64,000 nucleotides of DNA from contig BCIH01000002.1 in NCBI GenBank assembly GCA_002897115.2, forward strand, positions 271,591-335,590, read 5' to 3'. This stretch comes from Prototheca cutis (Eukaryota; Chlorophyta; Trebouxiophyceae; Chlorellales; Chlorellaceae). Under the pieces are notes generated by a model, which saw only the letters and a program-made list of their open reading frames with translations, was not told the DNA's origin and did no database searches. Position numbers and translations under genes: made by a program. Positions 46,197-58,630 of this stretch are shown here, piece by piece; the first letter of the stretch is position 1, and the number at the start of each line of letters is the position of its first letter.

Positions 46197-46976
46197 TCCG
46201 ACCTGCTGCTGACTCAGGGGAACTGGGGCCACTCCCGCCCCGGGAGACGAGCTCTTTGAGGCGTGCTTTCTTATCTTGTGCACCACCACCATGTACTTCT
46301 CTCACGGATGCTTGCTATATTTCCTTTGACGCTCTCGCTTGCGCACTCTCTTGTGCTTGGGAGGATGGGGGTGTGGTGGAGGCAGAGTGATCGTTGGTGT
46401 TGCTGCCGTCGAGGCAGCCCTGCATGGAGTGATGTGCCGGTGGTCCAGAGGGCCCTTGGCAACCATCCATCCATCCATCCAAACCGGGCCTCCCATCGTC
46501 CTCCACTTCCCCCAATCCCCTCGGTTGATACTGCACATAGGCTCATGTGACCCTTTGAGAACATGGATGGAACAAGAGGGGATGGCCAGGGGACCTGGAA
46601 TTGGGAGTGCAGAATTAGACATCCGGATCACACCTGATGTGCAGCAGCTCATGCCACTTCCCAAACAAGGATCATTAAAGAGTTGGAATGACATGCTGTG
46701 TGTCCAGGTCTGTGGGGTTTGGATTCTAGTGATTGGGTATGGCAGGCACCCCTCCAGAGGGACCGTCCCGACAATTTGGGGACCGGAATCGGGCAGGGCG
46801 CCAAAAGCCGGCCATTCGGGAGTCCCTGCATCCCGACAGCGGCTTTGCCCACCAGTGCCGGCATAACTGCACCACCTGGACGGTGCATACCCCTCTCACA
46901 GACCGTACACTGGCATAGGCGCGGGGCCCGTGTGTCGACACTTGCACGCCGTCGGCCTTCCGGGGATCACGGCGCC
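46197..46976. other. Intergenic stretch before eIF3f
   Basis: These 780 bases hold the 3' flank of the translocase and the eIF3f promoter. A short CATC run (ATCCATCCATCCATCC) lies near 46464-46480. No gene was recognised on either strand. Confidence 0.4.
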
Positions 46977-48023
46977 ATGGTAGCCCCGCTCACCCTCCCC
47001 ATTGGATACACTGGCCGCACGGTGAAGGTCCATCCCACCGTCCTGTACACAATTTGCGATGCGTACATCCGGAGGAATGAGGGACAGCGGCGAGTGATTG
47101 GAACGCTGCTGGGCACCACCACCGACGGCGTCGTGGAGGTCAAGAGCTGCTATGCCGTGCCCCACAGCGAGACCAATGACCAGGTAGGCTGTGGGAGTAC
47201 ACCTTGTGGAAGTATTGCGCGTTTGCATGTCGTTTTGAATGCAGCATGTGGTCAGGAACGTGGTGGGAGAGTGCTGAGTGAGGGACTGCCAGACCGCCGC
47301 CTGACCAGAGAAACTGGATAGAGGCAGCTCAGCCGCAGCTCCTATGCATGGCTCCCATGCATGCAAGTGCAAATGATAGTCGATTAGTAACCACATCCCT
47401 GCACCCCCGCCCACACAATCAGGTGGCTCTGGATGTGCAGCACCACCAGACGATGGTGGGCCTGCACCAGCGTGTCTCTCCCCGGGAGGGCGTTGTCGGC
47501 TGGTTCAGCACAGACGCTGACGTCAGTGGCTCGGACGCCCTGATCCAGAGTTTCTTCTCCAATGAGGCCGACAGCCCCGTGCTCCTGTCGGTCGATGCTT
47601 CCCTGTCCAAGGGCGAGCTGGCCATCCAGGCCTACGTCTCCCAGACCGTCGCCGTTCAGGGTCGCGAGTTGGCGCGCAAGTTCCAGCAGATCCCTTGCAG
47701 CGTGATCAAGTCGGAGGTGGAGGCCGTGGGCTCGGACCTGCTGGCTACGGAGGGCGCCCTGCTGGCCGCCGACCCCGAGACCGAGGTGCTGTCCTCGCTC
47801 CAGCGGCTGCGCAGCTCCCTGGCCGCCGCCAGCAGCTACGTTGACGCCGTCGTGGTGCGTCTTTCTTGTTTGCTTGTTTCATTTGTTTTTTTTGTGGGGA
47901 GTTGGTGGACGGGAGATGGATGGTCAGTCCGTATTTGTTGCCGCACGTTTGTTCCTCTACACGCGCACCCCATCTGTCACCCCCCTCCACACACGCACCC
48001 ACGCACCCACGCACCCACAACCC

Positions 48024-48071
<48 letters not shown>

Positions 48072-48307
48072 TTTTACTTGCCAACCAAACAAAATAACAG
48101 GCGGGCAAGGTCAAGGGCGACACACGGGTTGGCCGGGCTCTGGCAGACGCGGTGTCCGCGGTGCCACGGTTTACGGCCGAGGAGTTTGAGAGCTCGCTGG
48201 GCAGCAGCCAAAGCGAGGTGCTCATCACGCTCTATTTCGCCAACCTCATACGTGCGCATGTCGCGCTGGCGGACAAGCTGGGCACCATGGAGCTGCCTCT
48301 TATGTAA
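46977..48307 (+). CDS. Translation initiation factor eIF3 subunit f (MPN domain)
   Basis: This eIF3 subunit is a non-catalytic MPN protein. Exons 46977-47183, 47423-47854 and 48101-48307 give 281 residues, close to plant eIF3f. The MPN domain begins VKVHPTVLYTICDAYIRRNE and continues RVIGTLLGTTTDGVVEVKSC. It has VVGWFSTDADVSGSDALIQS where a catalytic JAMM would have HxHx7Sx2D, so the metalloprotease site is not conserved, as in other eIF3f. The C-terminal helices contain VLSSLQRLRSSLAAASSYVD and EEFESSLGSSQSEVLITLYF. Intron 2 carries a 47-base C run upstream of its acceptor. Confidence 0.92.
48025..48071 (+). repeat. C47 homopolymer in an eIF3f intron
   Basis: An uninterrupted C run of 47 bases on the coding strand lies 29 bases before the 3' splice site of eIF3f intron 2. 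Confidence 0.9.
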
Positions 48308-48584
48308 TCGGGTCATGGGGGAGAGGCCACCCCAGGGTGGGCCCTGCAACGGCGGCCGTCGAAAGCACGCGCGTGCTTTCAGCGAGACGCCTGCTGTGTC
48401 CGCAAACCCTCTGTTTTACAGCAAAAAAAGAGCAATGTAATCAACACGCAATTTCTTCATTCGTGGGGATCAGTCGCAGGCCGCCACTGGTTGTGATGGC
48501 GTGCCGGTGCATCCTCCTCCAGCTCCCCCCTTGTTCCTGGGGCAGGGTGGGTGCGCAGTGTTTGGGAAACGCAGCTCTGCATCA

Positions 48585-50177
48585 TCACCGCGACGCTGGT
48601 GTGGACGACTTCTCGTCGGGCCCTTGCTGGCCACCCCCCGCCCGTCCTTGGGCCATGGCCGTGGAGGGACAGGCAAGGCCAAATGTGGGCGGCACCAGCA
48701 CCGACAGGGGTGGCCCCAATGGCATGTCGTCCATCCGCCAGCCAAACAGCGACGCCCCCTTGTGGGGAGGTTGTGTCGTGGCGGCATCGCTCGCCGACGG
48801 CGCGCCTTCTGCCACCCCCGCAGCAGTTTTCGCAGGCGACGCTGTCGCGACAGCAACTCCACCGGCAGCAGCGTGATGTCCAATCCCCAGGCCCAACTTG
48901 CGTGCTTCTTCCAGCAGGAGCCCCGTCCGGTCGGGGGAGGTGTTGGGCACGCGGTGCGCGACAAAGGCGCCCATGAACAGCGGGAGGTGCAGCAGCGACG
49001 CGCGGAAGAGCAGGCGTGCATTGGCAGTCGAGGGACGGCTCAAAAAAGTGGCGGCGCAGAGCGTCAGCCCCGCCGTGATGAAGGCTGCATGGTGTGGTGC
49101 GGCGGGTGGGGCGGGGGTGCTTGGCAAGGTGACGTCCGGCATCGACAAAGGGCAAGTACAGAATTCGATCACAAGCACGTGCACACAAGCCCAGAGTTTG
49201 CTGGGGGAAACGAGTCAAAACACACAACAAAACCCCGCCTAAACCCAGGCTGTACCAGACTCGTAGGCAAAGTAGGGTGTTGTGACCCCCAGCCACGCGG
49301 CGAGGGCTCCCAGGGGAAACAGGTAGAAGCAGTTGCGCAGCGCGCACGCGGCGACGCGCCTGCCCGTGGGGTCCAGGGCCGGGAGCATGCGGTGCCCTCC
49401 CGCAGCGTAGTCTGCGCGGGAGATCCAGGCCAAGGCCATAAAGTGCGGCAGCTGCCAAAAGTAGAGCCCTGCGGCGAGGATGGCCGCGCCAGCGTCCAAG
49501 CCCCCCGCGGCGGCCGCCCAGCCCATCAGCGGTGGCACCGCGCCCACGACGGCGCCGACCCATGTGTTGACGACAGATATCGTTTTCAACGGGGTGTAGA
49601 TCCCGGCGTACAGCATGATGTTGGCGGCGCCCAGCCCCGCGGCCAAGTCGTTGCATTTCGTCGCCAGCAGGCCCACGCCCGCCGCACCCGCGACGAGGGC
49701 AAAGGCCACGGCGTGCGAGCGCGAGATGCGGCCCGCAGGCAGCGGGCGCGCGGCAGTGCGCCGCATCAACGCGTCGCTGTCGCGCTCGTACGCCTGGTTC
49801 AGTGCGGCGGCGCTGGCGGAACACAGCGCGGTGCCGGCCGACACCCAGCCGAGGCCCGCCCAGTCGATGGCGGCGGGCGACGCAGCCACATACCCCGCCG
49901 CCGCGGTGGACACCACCAGGGCAGACAGACGCGCCTTGGAAAGCGCGGCGTAGTCGCGGAGCAGAGCCCGCACGCGGCGCTGCAGGGTGGGTGGGGGTCT
50001 GGCCGACCTCCCCGCCCGGGACCCGGCCTCAACCGCCGCACCCACAGAGGCCAGGGACTGGGGGGATGCCCCCGCAGCCTCGGAATGCCCGGCAAAGCCA
50101 CGCCATGGCCCGGTCTGCGCCCGCTTCCCTGCACCTCGCAGGCAGGCCGCACCTTCCGCCACAACCCGGCGCAGCAT
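48585..50177 (-). CDS. COX10: Protoheme IX farnesyltransferase COX10
   Basis: This inner-mitochondrial-membrane enzyme of the UbiA family makes heme O for cytochrome c oxidase. Exons 49256-50177 and 48585-49084 give 473 residues. The N-terminus (MLRRVVAEGAACLRGAGKRA) is an Arg-rich mitochondrial presequence. The core has LSKARLSALVVSTAAAGYV, the prenyl-diphosphate site LNQAYERDSDALMRRTAARP, then NTWVGAVVGAVPPLMGWAAA and HFMALAWISRADYAAGGHRM. After the last membrane segments the frame continues about 100 residues (residues 370-473), rich in Ala, Gly and Pro, with the only recognisable pattern GASLFGWRMDDMPLGPPLSV; this tail is longer than in most COX10 proteins. Confidence 0.93.
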
Positions 50178-50817
50178 CTCTCCTCGAGGTCAGACCGGCA
50201 TGCAATGCGCTCAATGAAAAGTATTTGGTAGTACAAGCCTTAAAATGGCTCCCCGATAACAACCACAGGGGCGCTGTGGTGGGCCTCCTGCCGAGCTGGG
50301 TCGGTGCCCCTGTGCCGTGAGGCGATGTCGTGCTCGCCGGAAAAAGGAGGCCCAGGCCTAGCTGGCCAAAACACAAGTACAATGCAGCAACAGAACGCAA
50401 AGTCTCGGACCATGCCTGCCGCAAAGGTTCGCCGATCACGGTTTCGCCTGCTCGCGCACGTCGCCAGTGCTGTCGCTCGACACTGGCGTCCAGCATGCAG
50501 GTCGCATCAGCAAGAGCATAGCCGGGACCGTCCCCGGAAGAATTCCAGCCCTCCCCACCGGGACGCATCGCTTGAACCTTTGGTTTTCTCAGCACGTACA
50601 ACCCCCCGTCTTAGCCTCGGGAATGCTTCTTTTTCGTTGCAACAGAGGGCCGTCCAATGAAGGGTGGGCGAGCCCTGCGCATAGTCAGCAAAGTGGCCTG
50701 GACCGTATGGGGCATGACTACGTAAATATACAAAGGGGAGCACCGACAGTACGAGCACAAGGATTCAAAATCTGTGGTCAGCAAGCATGCGCCAATGCCC
50801 GCGCTCTTTTCTTGGCC
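50178..50817. other. Intergenic stretch between COX10 and mL41
   Basis: This is the COX10 promoter and the 3' flank of the mL41 gene, both on the minus strand. No gene was recognised. Confidence 0.4.
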
Positions 50818-51360
50818 CTACTTGGGCGCCGTCGTAGAAACGGGGACCGAGACGTAGGGCTTCAACTGCAAGTAGGGCCAGGGAGAAATGGCGTGTGCTA
50901 ACATCAATCGGCCATACCCTGATCGATGCGTTGCCTCCACTCCCAGCAACGCATAAAGGAGTTTGATCTTGCCCACCGCGCCAGTCCCAACCATCTCACC
51001 TTGAAGCCCGAGAGATCAGGGATCACAATCTCTGGTTGTCTCCATGCCAGCTGGCTGTAACCACCTGTGTGAATCGCGTTCACGGGTCTGTTTATGAGTG
51101 ATGCACGTCGTGAGGCCTATGGCCATGCTGTAAACGCCGCACAGAGCTCGCAGTGGAGGGGGATGTATCAGGCAGGCAGCACCGCCATCACAGCCCCGAC
51201 CTTTGGCCTCACCCTTGCTCGTGTGCTGTCCCGTCGGCTCGCAACCCTTTCCCTTGTAGAACGTCCTGGGACCGTTCTTTGACGTCAGCTGTGCAACGCC
51301 CCGCCTCGTCACCCTGCGACCACGGCCCACGAGGCTCGCAATGCCGCTGAGAACTGACAT
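50818..51360 (-). CDS. Mitochondrial ribosomal protein mL41
   Basis: This small gene is split into three short exons: 51213-51360, 51000-51064 and 50818-50865 (86 residues, phases agree). Exon 1 starts MSVLSGIASLVGRGRRVTRR and ends FYKGKGCEPTGQHTSKG, the signature of mL41 (FYKGxGxxxxGxHTxKG). Exon 2 encodes GYSQLAWRQPEIVIPDLSGF, matching the GGYxxxxxxxPxxVVPDLxxF block. Exon 3 gives LKPYVSVPVSTTAPK, the LKPYVS ending of the family. The product belongs to the large subunit of the mitochondrial ribosome. Exons this short hide the gene from simple frame scans. It is divergent from the WNK kinase gene. Confidence 0.88.
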
Positions 51361-52041
51361 TCTGGGGGAGGCCTCAAAGACGTGGCCTGTCTGTCCGGTC
51401 TGACTGATACCGGCCCGCGCGGCCCAGGATCCTATGTCCAGTTACTTCAAACACACAAACGCGCAATTCATATTTGCGAGTGCAAGCAGGGTGTTGCAAA
51501 AACCGGGAGAGGAGACGGGAGGGTCCCCGCCCAAAGGGCAACCCTCGCGCTTTTTGTCCCAGGGCCGCCTTACCAACCCCCTTGCAAGGGAGACGCAGGG
51601 GCCCCCCCCGGCCTGCCCGCCTTCGCCATCCAGCGGCGAAGAAGCCGAAGCTGGGCCCCTGGCGCTGGAGGCATTTTGATCTCGCTGACTCATTGCCTTT
51701 GGGCTGTTGCAACCCCTCCAGCTGCGCGCGAGAGCGGGCAATTGGTTGTTACTCGAGGGATTTCTGTCTGCCAAGGAGTTGACGGGAACGTACGCCTCCG
51801 TAATACGTCGACGCTTGCTCGATATCTAGTTCATGAGCCATTGTGCCTGCAGTTGTCTTACAACACATTTGCGGTTGAAAGCACACTATAGGCGCGGCCG
51901 CGCAGCCCTGCGACCAGAGCTGGTGTCATGACAGTCCGACCGGTTTGTTCTGGCAGCCTGCCCGCGGCTCGCGCGGGCGCAGGACTGAGATACTAGCGCT
52001 TCCGGCTTCGAACGTTTGTTCGCTTGTGAGAGTGTGACCCC
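51361..52041. promoter_or_regulatory. Divergent promoter, mL41 / WNK kinase
   Basis: These 681 bases separate the two divergent start codons. I found no gene and no clear box. Confidence 0.4.
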
Positions 52042-55000
52042 ATGGCTCAAGGCGGCGTGGCGGGGCAGCCCCTGAGCGCCGAGAGCTCCCAGACGGCCCT
52101 GGAGCCTCCTGATGGCTCCCATGACGGACCCAACTTTGTGGAGATGGATCCCAGTGGACGCTATGGAAGGGTGAGTGTGGCGTGGAGCGCGGGAGGTCCT
52201 TGGCTGGGTCGGGAAGCATCTTTTTTGCCTTGGGCTGTGATCCCTTGGGCTTGGGTGTGGGCCTACCGCTGGGCAGGGAAGGGCTTTGGCTCTGGCAGGG
52301 CCGGCCCGGACCAGGCCGTGTGGACTTGGCATTGGTTCCATGTCCCNGCNCCAGTGTTCTATGTATAACGGAAGCACTGCCTGGCCAAACCCCCCCCCCC
52401 CCCCCCAAAAAAACCCGCGCTGCAGTTCAATCAGGTGCTTGGCCGCGGCGCATGCAAGGTGGTCTACAAGGCCTTTGACACGGAGGAAGGTGCGTCCAAT
52501 CAATCAATTGATTGACAGATGCTGGCAGCGTGTGTCTGTTTGTTTGCACGCCGTCGTCGTCTGTGTGGAGAGACACAAGGCTTTAAATTGAAACGCCCCA
52601 TACACGGGACCTACCTACTAATGCCTGTTCTTCGACACACTCACAAACGCACACACCAGGCACGGAGATGGCGTGGAACCAGGTTCGTGGGATGGAATTT
52701 ATGTCGGCCAAGGACGCGGAGAACCGGGAGGAGCGGGAGCGGATCTTTGCCGAGGTGCGGGTGCTCAAGGCTTTGAAGCACAAGAGCATCATGAGCTTCC
52801 GCGATTCGTGGTATGACCCGCGCACGGGCACGATCAATTTCATCACGGAGCTGTTTACGAGCGGGACGCTGCGGCAGTACCGCCGGCGCCACCGCCACAT
52901 CGACGGCGACGTGCTCGCAGGCTGGGCGTGGCAGATCCTGGCTGGCCTGGTGTACCTGCATGGGCACAACCCGCCCATCATCCACCGCGATTTAAAGTGC
53001 GACAACATCTTTGTCAACGGCTCTGACGGCACGGTCAAGATTGGCGACCTGGGGTTGGCGACGCTGCTTCGGTCGCGCACGGCACCGCAGTCTGTGCTCG
53101 GCACGCCTGAGTTCATGGCGCCTGAGCTGTACGAGGAGGAGTATGACGACCGCGTCGACGTCTACTCCTTTGGCATGTGTCTGCTGGAGCTGGCCACGCT
53201 GGAGTACCCCTACGCCGAGTGCAAGAACGCGGCGCAGATTTATCGCAAGGTCAGCCTGGGCGTGCGGCCAGCGGGGCTGCAGCGCATCCCACCTGGGCCC
53301 CTGCGCGACCTGATCAACCTGTGCCTGGCGCCACGCGAGCAGAGGCCCCGCGCCCGTGCGCTGCTCAAGCACCCGTTTTTCGACGGCGTCCGGGCCGCAC
53401 GGGGCGTCGCGGGCAACCGCAGCGAGGCTGCCCTCATGGCTGCAGCGGGGGCCGCACCGGGCGACGTCGTACCGGTGCCGCTGTCCCGGACGTCAGTCGC
53501 GGGCAGCGATGGGGGACTGGGCTCGCTTGGGTCGATGGGGTCTAGCACCGGTGTCGGGGGGCTGCCGTCCGCGGGCGGGACCCCCGTCTGGCCCCTCAGC
53601 CGCACTACTTCTGTTGACGGTGGCGTGGGTGGGGTTTCAGGAGTCGGCGCTGGTGGCGGTTCCGCCACCTCCGTTTCCACGTCAGTCACAACCTCGACCG
53701 CTCCGCCGCCGACGCCGCCGCAGCCGCCGCGGGTGCTGGCGGGGTCGGAGGGCAGTGGTGCGCACAGCGAGTTTTCGCTCGAGCACGGCCACCTGGCCGA
53801 CATCATCGAGGAGGAGCTGGACGCCATGGAAGCNGCGGACGGTGGTGCGGGGAGGCAGCCACGTGGCACGGCTTCCATGCCATTGGGTGGTGGTGGTGCT
53901 TTGACCGGTGGCCAGGACGGGTCGGCAATGTCTGCCAGCAGCCCGCGCTCGCGCAGCGGTGCGTCGTCGTTTGTCGGCTCCCCCGGCCGCGTCATGTCCC
54001 CGCCGCCAGTGGTGTCCCAGCGACAGCAGCAGGGCGGTGGCGTGGAGGGGCATATGAGCGACGGTGCAGGCGCTACTGCGGCAGGGATGTCGTCGCCGGC
54101 TCCTTTGACAGTGGCTCCTGTGGCAGTCGCAAACNCTTTGGCGACCGGCATTGCAAGCCCCCCTTCAGGAACGCCGTCCGTGGCGCCGCTGTCCCCGCTG
54201 CCGGAGCGTCGGTTCCAGGTGGTGGGCAAGTTCCAGGCCGACCGCGACGAGTTCCAGCTGCGGCTCCGCATCGCGCAGCCCTGCGGCGGCGCGCGGACGG
54301 TGGAGTTTAGCTTTTCGCTGTCTCGTGACACGGCTGGGTCGGTGGCGGCAGAGATGGTGGAGGACCTCGCGCTGTCCCCCGCCGACGCGGCCGACATCGC
54401 CGCGGCCATCCGCTGCGAGATTGCCAGCCTGGCCTCGGAGCTCGAAGCCGCGGTGTCCATGGACCTCGAGGCCGCGGGGGAGGCGCTGCAGGCAGGCATG
54501 CTCCACAGCGCTGCCAGCGTCGAGGCCGGCGGCCGCTCGGGGCACAACTCCCAGACCCTCAGTGGTGGGATGCTCGGGGGTCTCAGTGGCGGTGGCATGA
54601 GCGGCAGCGGTGCTGTCGGTGTTGGCAGTGGCGTCTGTGGAGATGCCAATGTCTCGGACGACGAAAATGACACGGCAGCCTCGGAACAACCGGGTTCGGC
54701 ACGCTGGCGCCGGTTTTCGGGCAAAGCCCTGGAGGAAAAGGCCTTTGGGGAAGGCAACAGCAAGGGCCCGGAAGAAGAAAGTAACAAGGTTGCTGTGGAG
54801 CGCCACGCGAGTGGCGGCACGGACAGCGGCGCGCCGGCTCGGGCCGGGCAGCAGACGCCCGCTCGTGTCGCTGCGGCTGCAGCAGAGGGTGATGCGCCCG
54901 TTGGTGATGCGCCCGTAGACTCATCGACGGCTGCAAAGGCCGAGTCCCCAGTGGCAGCTGAGCCGGCGGTAGTCGTGGGTGTACCCGAAGCAGCAGAGCC

Positions 55001-57231
55001 GTCGGCAGCAGCAGTCGAAGAGCGGGGCCCCCAGGGCCCACTGTCTCGGAGCTCCAGCTCTGTGTCATCGGCGGGCGGCGTGGGCGATGCGGCCCCCGCT
55101 GTTGTTGCGGCGACGACCACGCCTGCCCACGGTGCGGCACGCGAAGCCGACAGCGTCATTGGTGACAGCCCCACCACTGCTACCGCCACTGGCCGCGCAG
55201 CAACGGCAGCAGCGCCGATGGCACGGGTAATCACACGGCCTTCGCCTCCAGCGCTGGTGGTCAAGCGCTCGACGTCCTATGACGGCGCGGCGATGCAGCA
55301 AGCCGCCGCTGCGGTGGCCGAGCAACCGCTGGGCGCCGCCACGAGCGCCGAGCTCGGCATGTCGCGCAAGGAGCTTGCGGCCGCGGCCCGCGCCCTTACG
55401 TCCAGCATGTCCGCGGAATGTGAGACGGCCTTGGAGGTGTTTTGCTTTGTGTGTGTCTGTTTGCTTGTGCATGTGTGTGTGGGGAGGGAAGGGGTGGGGG
55501 GACAGCAGGAACTGCCCAGCTGATTTATTCCATCCGACATCGCTTACCATGTTCATTGGTTCCTCGCCCCTTGTCAAAACCCAATAACAAGCAGGGTTGG
55601 TGGACCGCCGGGGCTCGGATCTTGCGCCAAGTCCGCGGCGCAGCGCCGGCCCGCCGCGACCGCCGCCGCTGCATGCGCTGTTTGAGGGCATGGCCGCCCC
55701 CGGCGGGCCGGCGCCTGGTGCCGAGGGCGGCGCCGAGGGGGGTGCAGCAGGCACCGGCCCCATGGGCACCGGTCCGGATTCTGCGGGGTCTGCCGCTCCG
55801 ACCAGCGGGCCCTCCACGTCGTCGGGCATTGTTGCGACGCCCGCGCTGCCCTCGGTGGCCATGGCCGGGGCGACGACGGGGTCGCGTGGCCCCAGTTCCG
55901 CGGTTTCCTCCCCCGGCTCGGCAGTGCTGCAGCCAAACTCGGCCTCGGCCCACGCTGGCGCTGGGGCTGGTGCGCTGCTCGGCAGTGCCGTGGGCTCGCC
56001 CTTTGCGTCAGCGCTCACGGGCCTGGCGTCCGTCGATCTGTCCGCGCAGGCATTGTACGGCCGGCCCACTGGGCCCACCGTTGGGCCCTGGCACCAGGCT
56101 CCCAAACAGCAGCAGGAGTCGTCATCGTTTCCGGGGTCGCCGGGCGCAGGCGGCGTGCCTGGCGAAGGGGCGGCGGGTACCGGTGCCAAGCCCGCCCCTG
56201 GGTCGCCGGCATCGCCCCCTGCTGCTCAGCAACATTCGCACCAACGGCAGGCAGGTCTGCCTCCCATGAGCCCGCGGTCCGCGGCGCGGCATGCGGTCGG
56301 CGCTGCCACCGTGGGCAAGACCGCCAGCCCGTCGCGGTCGCCCACGGCGCTGGCCGCTCGCCGCGCTTCGGAGGCGGATCTGTCTCGGCTGTTTGGCTCC
56401 GACCGTGGGCTCGGGGCCGGCGCTGTTGGCGGGGGTGGTGTGGCGCTGGGGGCCCTGCATGGCACCGCTCAGCAACCGCTGCACCGTGCCAGCGCGACGG
56501 CCGAGCTCGGCCGTGCAGCGGAGCCGGCGCCGGGGCGTGGGGTTGCGGTCCCCGTTACTGCACCGACNTACGACGACGCATCGTTACTGGCGTTTAGCGA
56601 GGAGGCCTTTGGCGTCGCTGCGTGCTGGAACAGGGCTGATGTGGGCGGGGCAGTTGGCGTCTCGGCGGCGGCCTTGGCTGCGCCGGCCGACAGGCCAGCG
56701 GCGATGCCATGCGGACCGCCGTGGATGTCGGCGCCGGTGAGCATGGTTCCCAGCAGGGAAGGTTCTCCCCCCCGTGCCGGGGCGCACATTGGTGCCACCG
56801 CTGCGTCGCGCCTGGCGGCTGCCGCGGAGACGGCCGCTGCGTCGGGCCTCCGGCGCACCAGCGCCAGCGTGGGCGTTCCGACCTGCGCGGGTGCGCCCGC
56901 TCGGGACAAGGAGACGCTGCGGCGTGCGGCCGTGGACGCGATGAAGGCGGTGGAGCTGCGCAGTCTCAACATGCTGGAGGGCAGCATCCTGGGCGGCGGG
57001 CCGCGTGGCGTCCGCGGAACGCCCATGGCTGCCTCTCGGACAGGCAGTGTCCAGGGAACTGCTGGTGCTCCGGTAGTGGCAACGACAGTACAGCCTGTTG
57101 TCGCAGCAGGAGTCTCAGCAGCATTGCCCGTGGCAATGGCCTTTGGGTCGACAGACCCAATCGCCTCTCGTCCGGGGTCGGCTCCGCTGGCCGGAACGGA
57201 GAGCCTGGCCACCGCTGCGATGCTGGAATGA
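52042..57231 (+). CDS. WNK-type serine/threonine kinase
   Basis: The exon model is 52042-52170, 52426-52489, 52660-55419 and 55595-57231 (about 1,530 residues). The kinase domain has the WNK layout. The Gly loop LGRGACKVVYKAFDTE supplies the catalytic Lys (residue 54), and the usual subdomain II position reads EMAWNQVR with no Lys. The catalytic loop is IIHRDLKCDNIF (Asp 175), the Mg loop is GDLGLATL and the activation loop is GTPEFMAPELYEEEY. Around residue 585, FQLRLRIAQPCGG with VEFSFSLSRDTAGSVAAEMV resembles the OSR1-C-like autoinhibitory domain of WNKs. The rest is a very long Ser/Ala/Gly/Pro-rich tail. The last junction is the least sure: a GTGAGA donor at 55420 restores phase, and the acceptor is at 55594 or three bases earlier. 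Ambiguous bases at 53833, 54135 and 56569 do not break the frame. Confidence 0.88.
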
Positions 57232-58630
57232 GATGGGCGAAGGTGCAGCGTGTCCTTGTCGCCACCAGAGACTCACCACCCGACACCGGTTCCATTGGAA
57301 CCCGCCAACCCCCCCCCCCCCCCCCCCCACCCCACCCCACCCCACCCAGGCATCCTTTGCCTCCGCTCTCTTCTCTGTCAGCCGCTACTACTATCTTCCC
57401 ATCATGCATATGCTTAGCTTGTCAATCGATCCCTGTGAATGCGAGCGTGGCCCCGCACCCTTCCACCTCCTGCCGGCCGCCGTCGCTTGCCTGCTCGCCC
57501 CAGCGTGCAAGGTTGTCTGTCTGAGTCTTGCCATGTGCCGTGCGCATTGGCATGCATGCGTGTCTGAACTCACTCCCTTGGAAAAATGCGGCGCGGGAAG
57601 GTGGGGGGTTTGGGAGGCCCCGGCACTCCCTGTCGGCGACTGGTGACCCCTTTGACCCCCCCTCCTGCGCCTGCACGCCAGCCCCCTAGATGGCACAAGG
57701 CCCCCGGCTCTGCTCCGTATGGTCTCGCGCTCCGTTCGTTGGCACTTGCACTTGCGTGGTCCTACACCTTTTTGCGGCCTCGGGCCCTATTGCAGAACGT
57801 CCCTCTCCCTCCCTCAATGCATCCCTCAGCTCTCTTGCGCAAACCCCGATCTTTTCCAATGGTGCCACCCTCTGGTCCGTGTGCCTGCTGATGCGTCCGT
57901 CCAGCGAGTGAACGCCTCTTCCCTGGGAACGGCCCACCAACTTCAGCCGGCTGGCCGGCCGGCCGGCTGCAGGGCCGGTCGACGCCACGGCATGGGCAAG
58001 AAACACCTCCCCCGTGCAACGTCCCCTTGCCCCTTGTTTTCGCCACACATTGGCTGCAGGCGCGTCCGGCAACGGAAGCGCCATGCGAACACTCCACCAC
58101 CCCGCCTGCCCTGCTCTTGGCCTTGTGGCGCGGGGCTGCCTGCCCACCTGCCTACCCCTGCTTTGGTGGTGATGGCCGAGAACGCACGCCTCAACCTATC
58201 TGCGGCCTGGCAATGGCGGGGCGGTTTCTCTTTTGCATCCGTGAACGTGTCTGTCCTGGTGCAGGGTCAATAGGGGCCTAGCCCTTGCTCGTGCAAGGTG
58301 GCGGCTTTGGGGGATGGGAATCCACTCATTCTGCGAGTGAGAGCATCCCCCCACCACCCTCAGTGGCCGTCGACCCCTCAGCCTCTGCTCCCCTGCGAGC
58401 CTCTGTGTGCTGTGGCTGCCCTGGCTTGTGCTTGCTGCAATAGGCATCACAAAATGTGAGAATTTTGTCAGATGCTCACTGTCCTGTACATTAACGGCAG
58501 AAAATGATGAAGCCTTCTCGAGATTCGTTGACTCCCACCTGCACAGCAAGAGCATGTTTTTCAGACAAGATGCCTGTTGGACCGCATTCCTTGGCCACGC
58601 CACTCAGAGAATGGGCTGGGTTCCTTGCAG
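57232..58630. other. Gene-poor stretch after the WNK gene
   Basis: This holds the WNK 3' flank, with a C20-type run near 57310-57329 and AC-type low complexity. No gene is recognised. Missing upstream exons of the Fanzor-like fragment at 58631 would be expected here, but I see no RuvC-I or RuvC-II motif. Confidence 0.4.

Noticed and set aside
53240..55264. A 674-codon minus-strand open frame
   Set aside because: It is antisense to the low-complexity part of the WNK exon; repeated Ala/Ser/Pro arise from reading GC-rich codons backwards.
57686..58147. Open frames on both strands after the WNK gene
   Set aside because: No family motif, no splice-consistent extension and low complexity; treated as non-coding.
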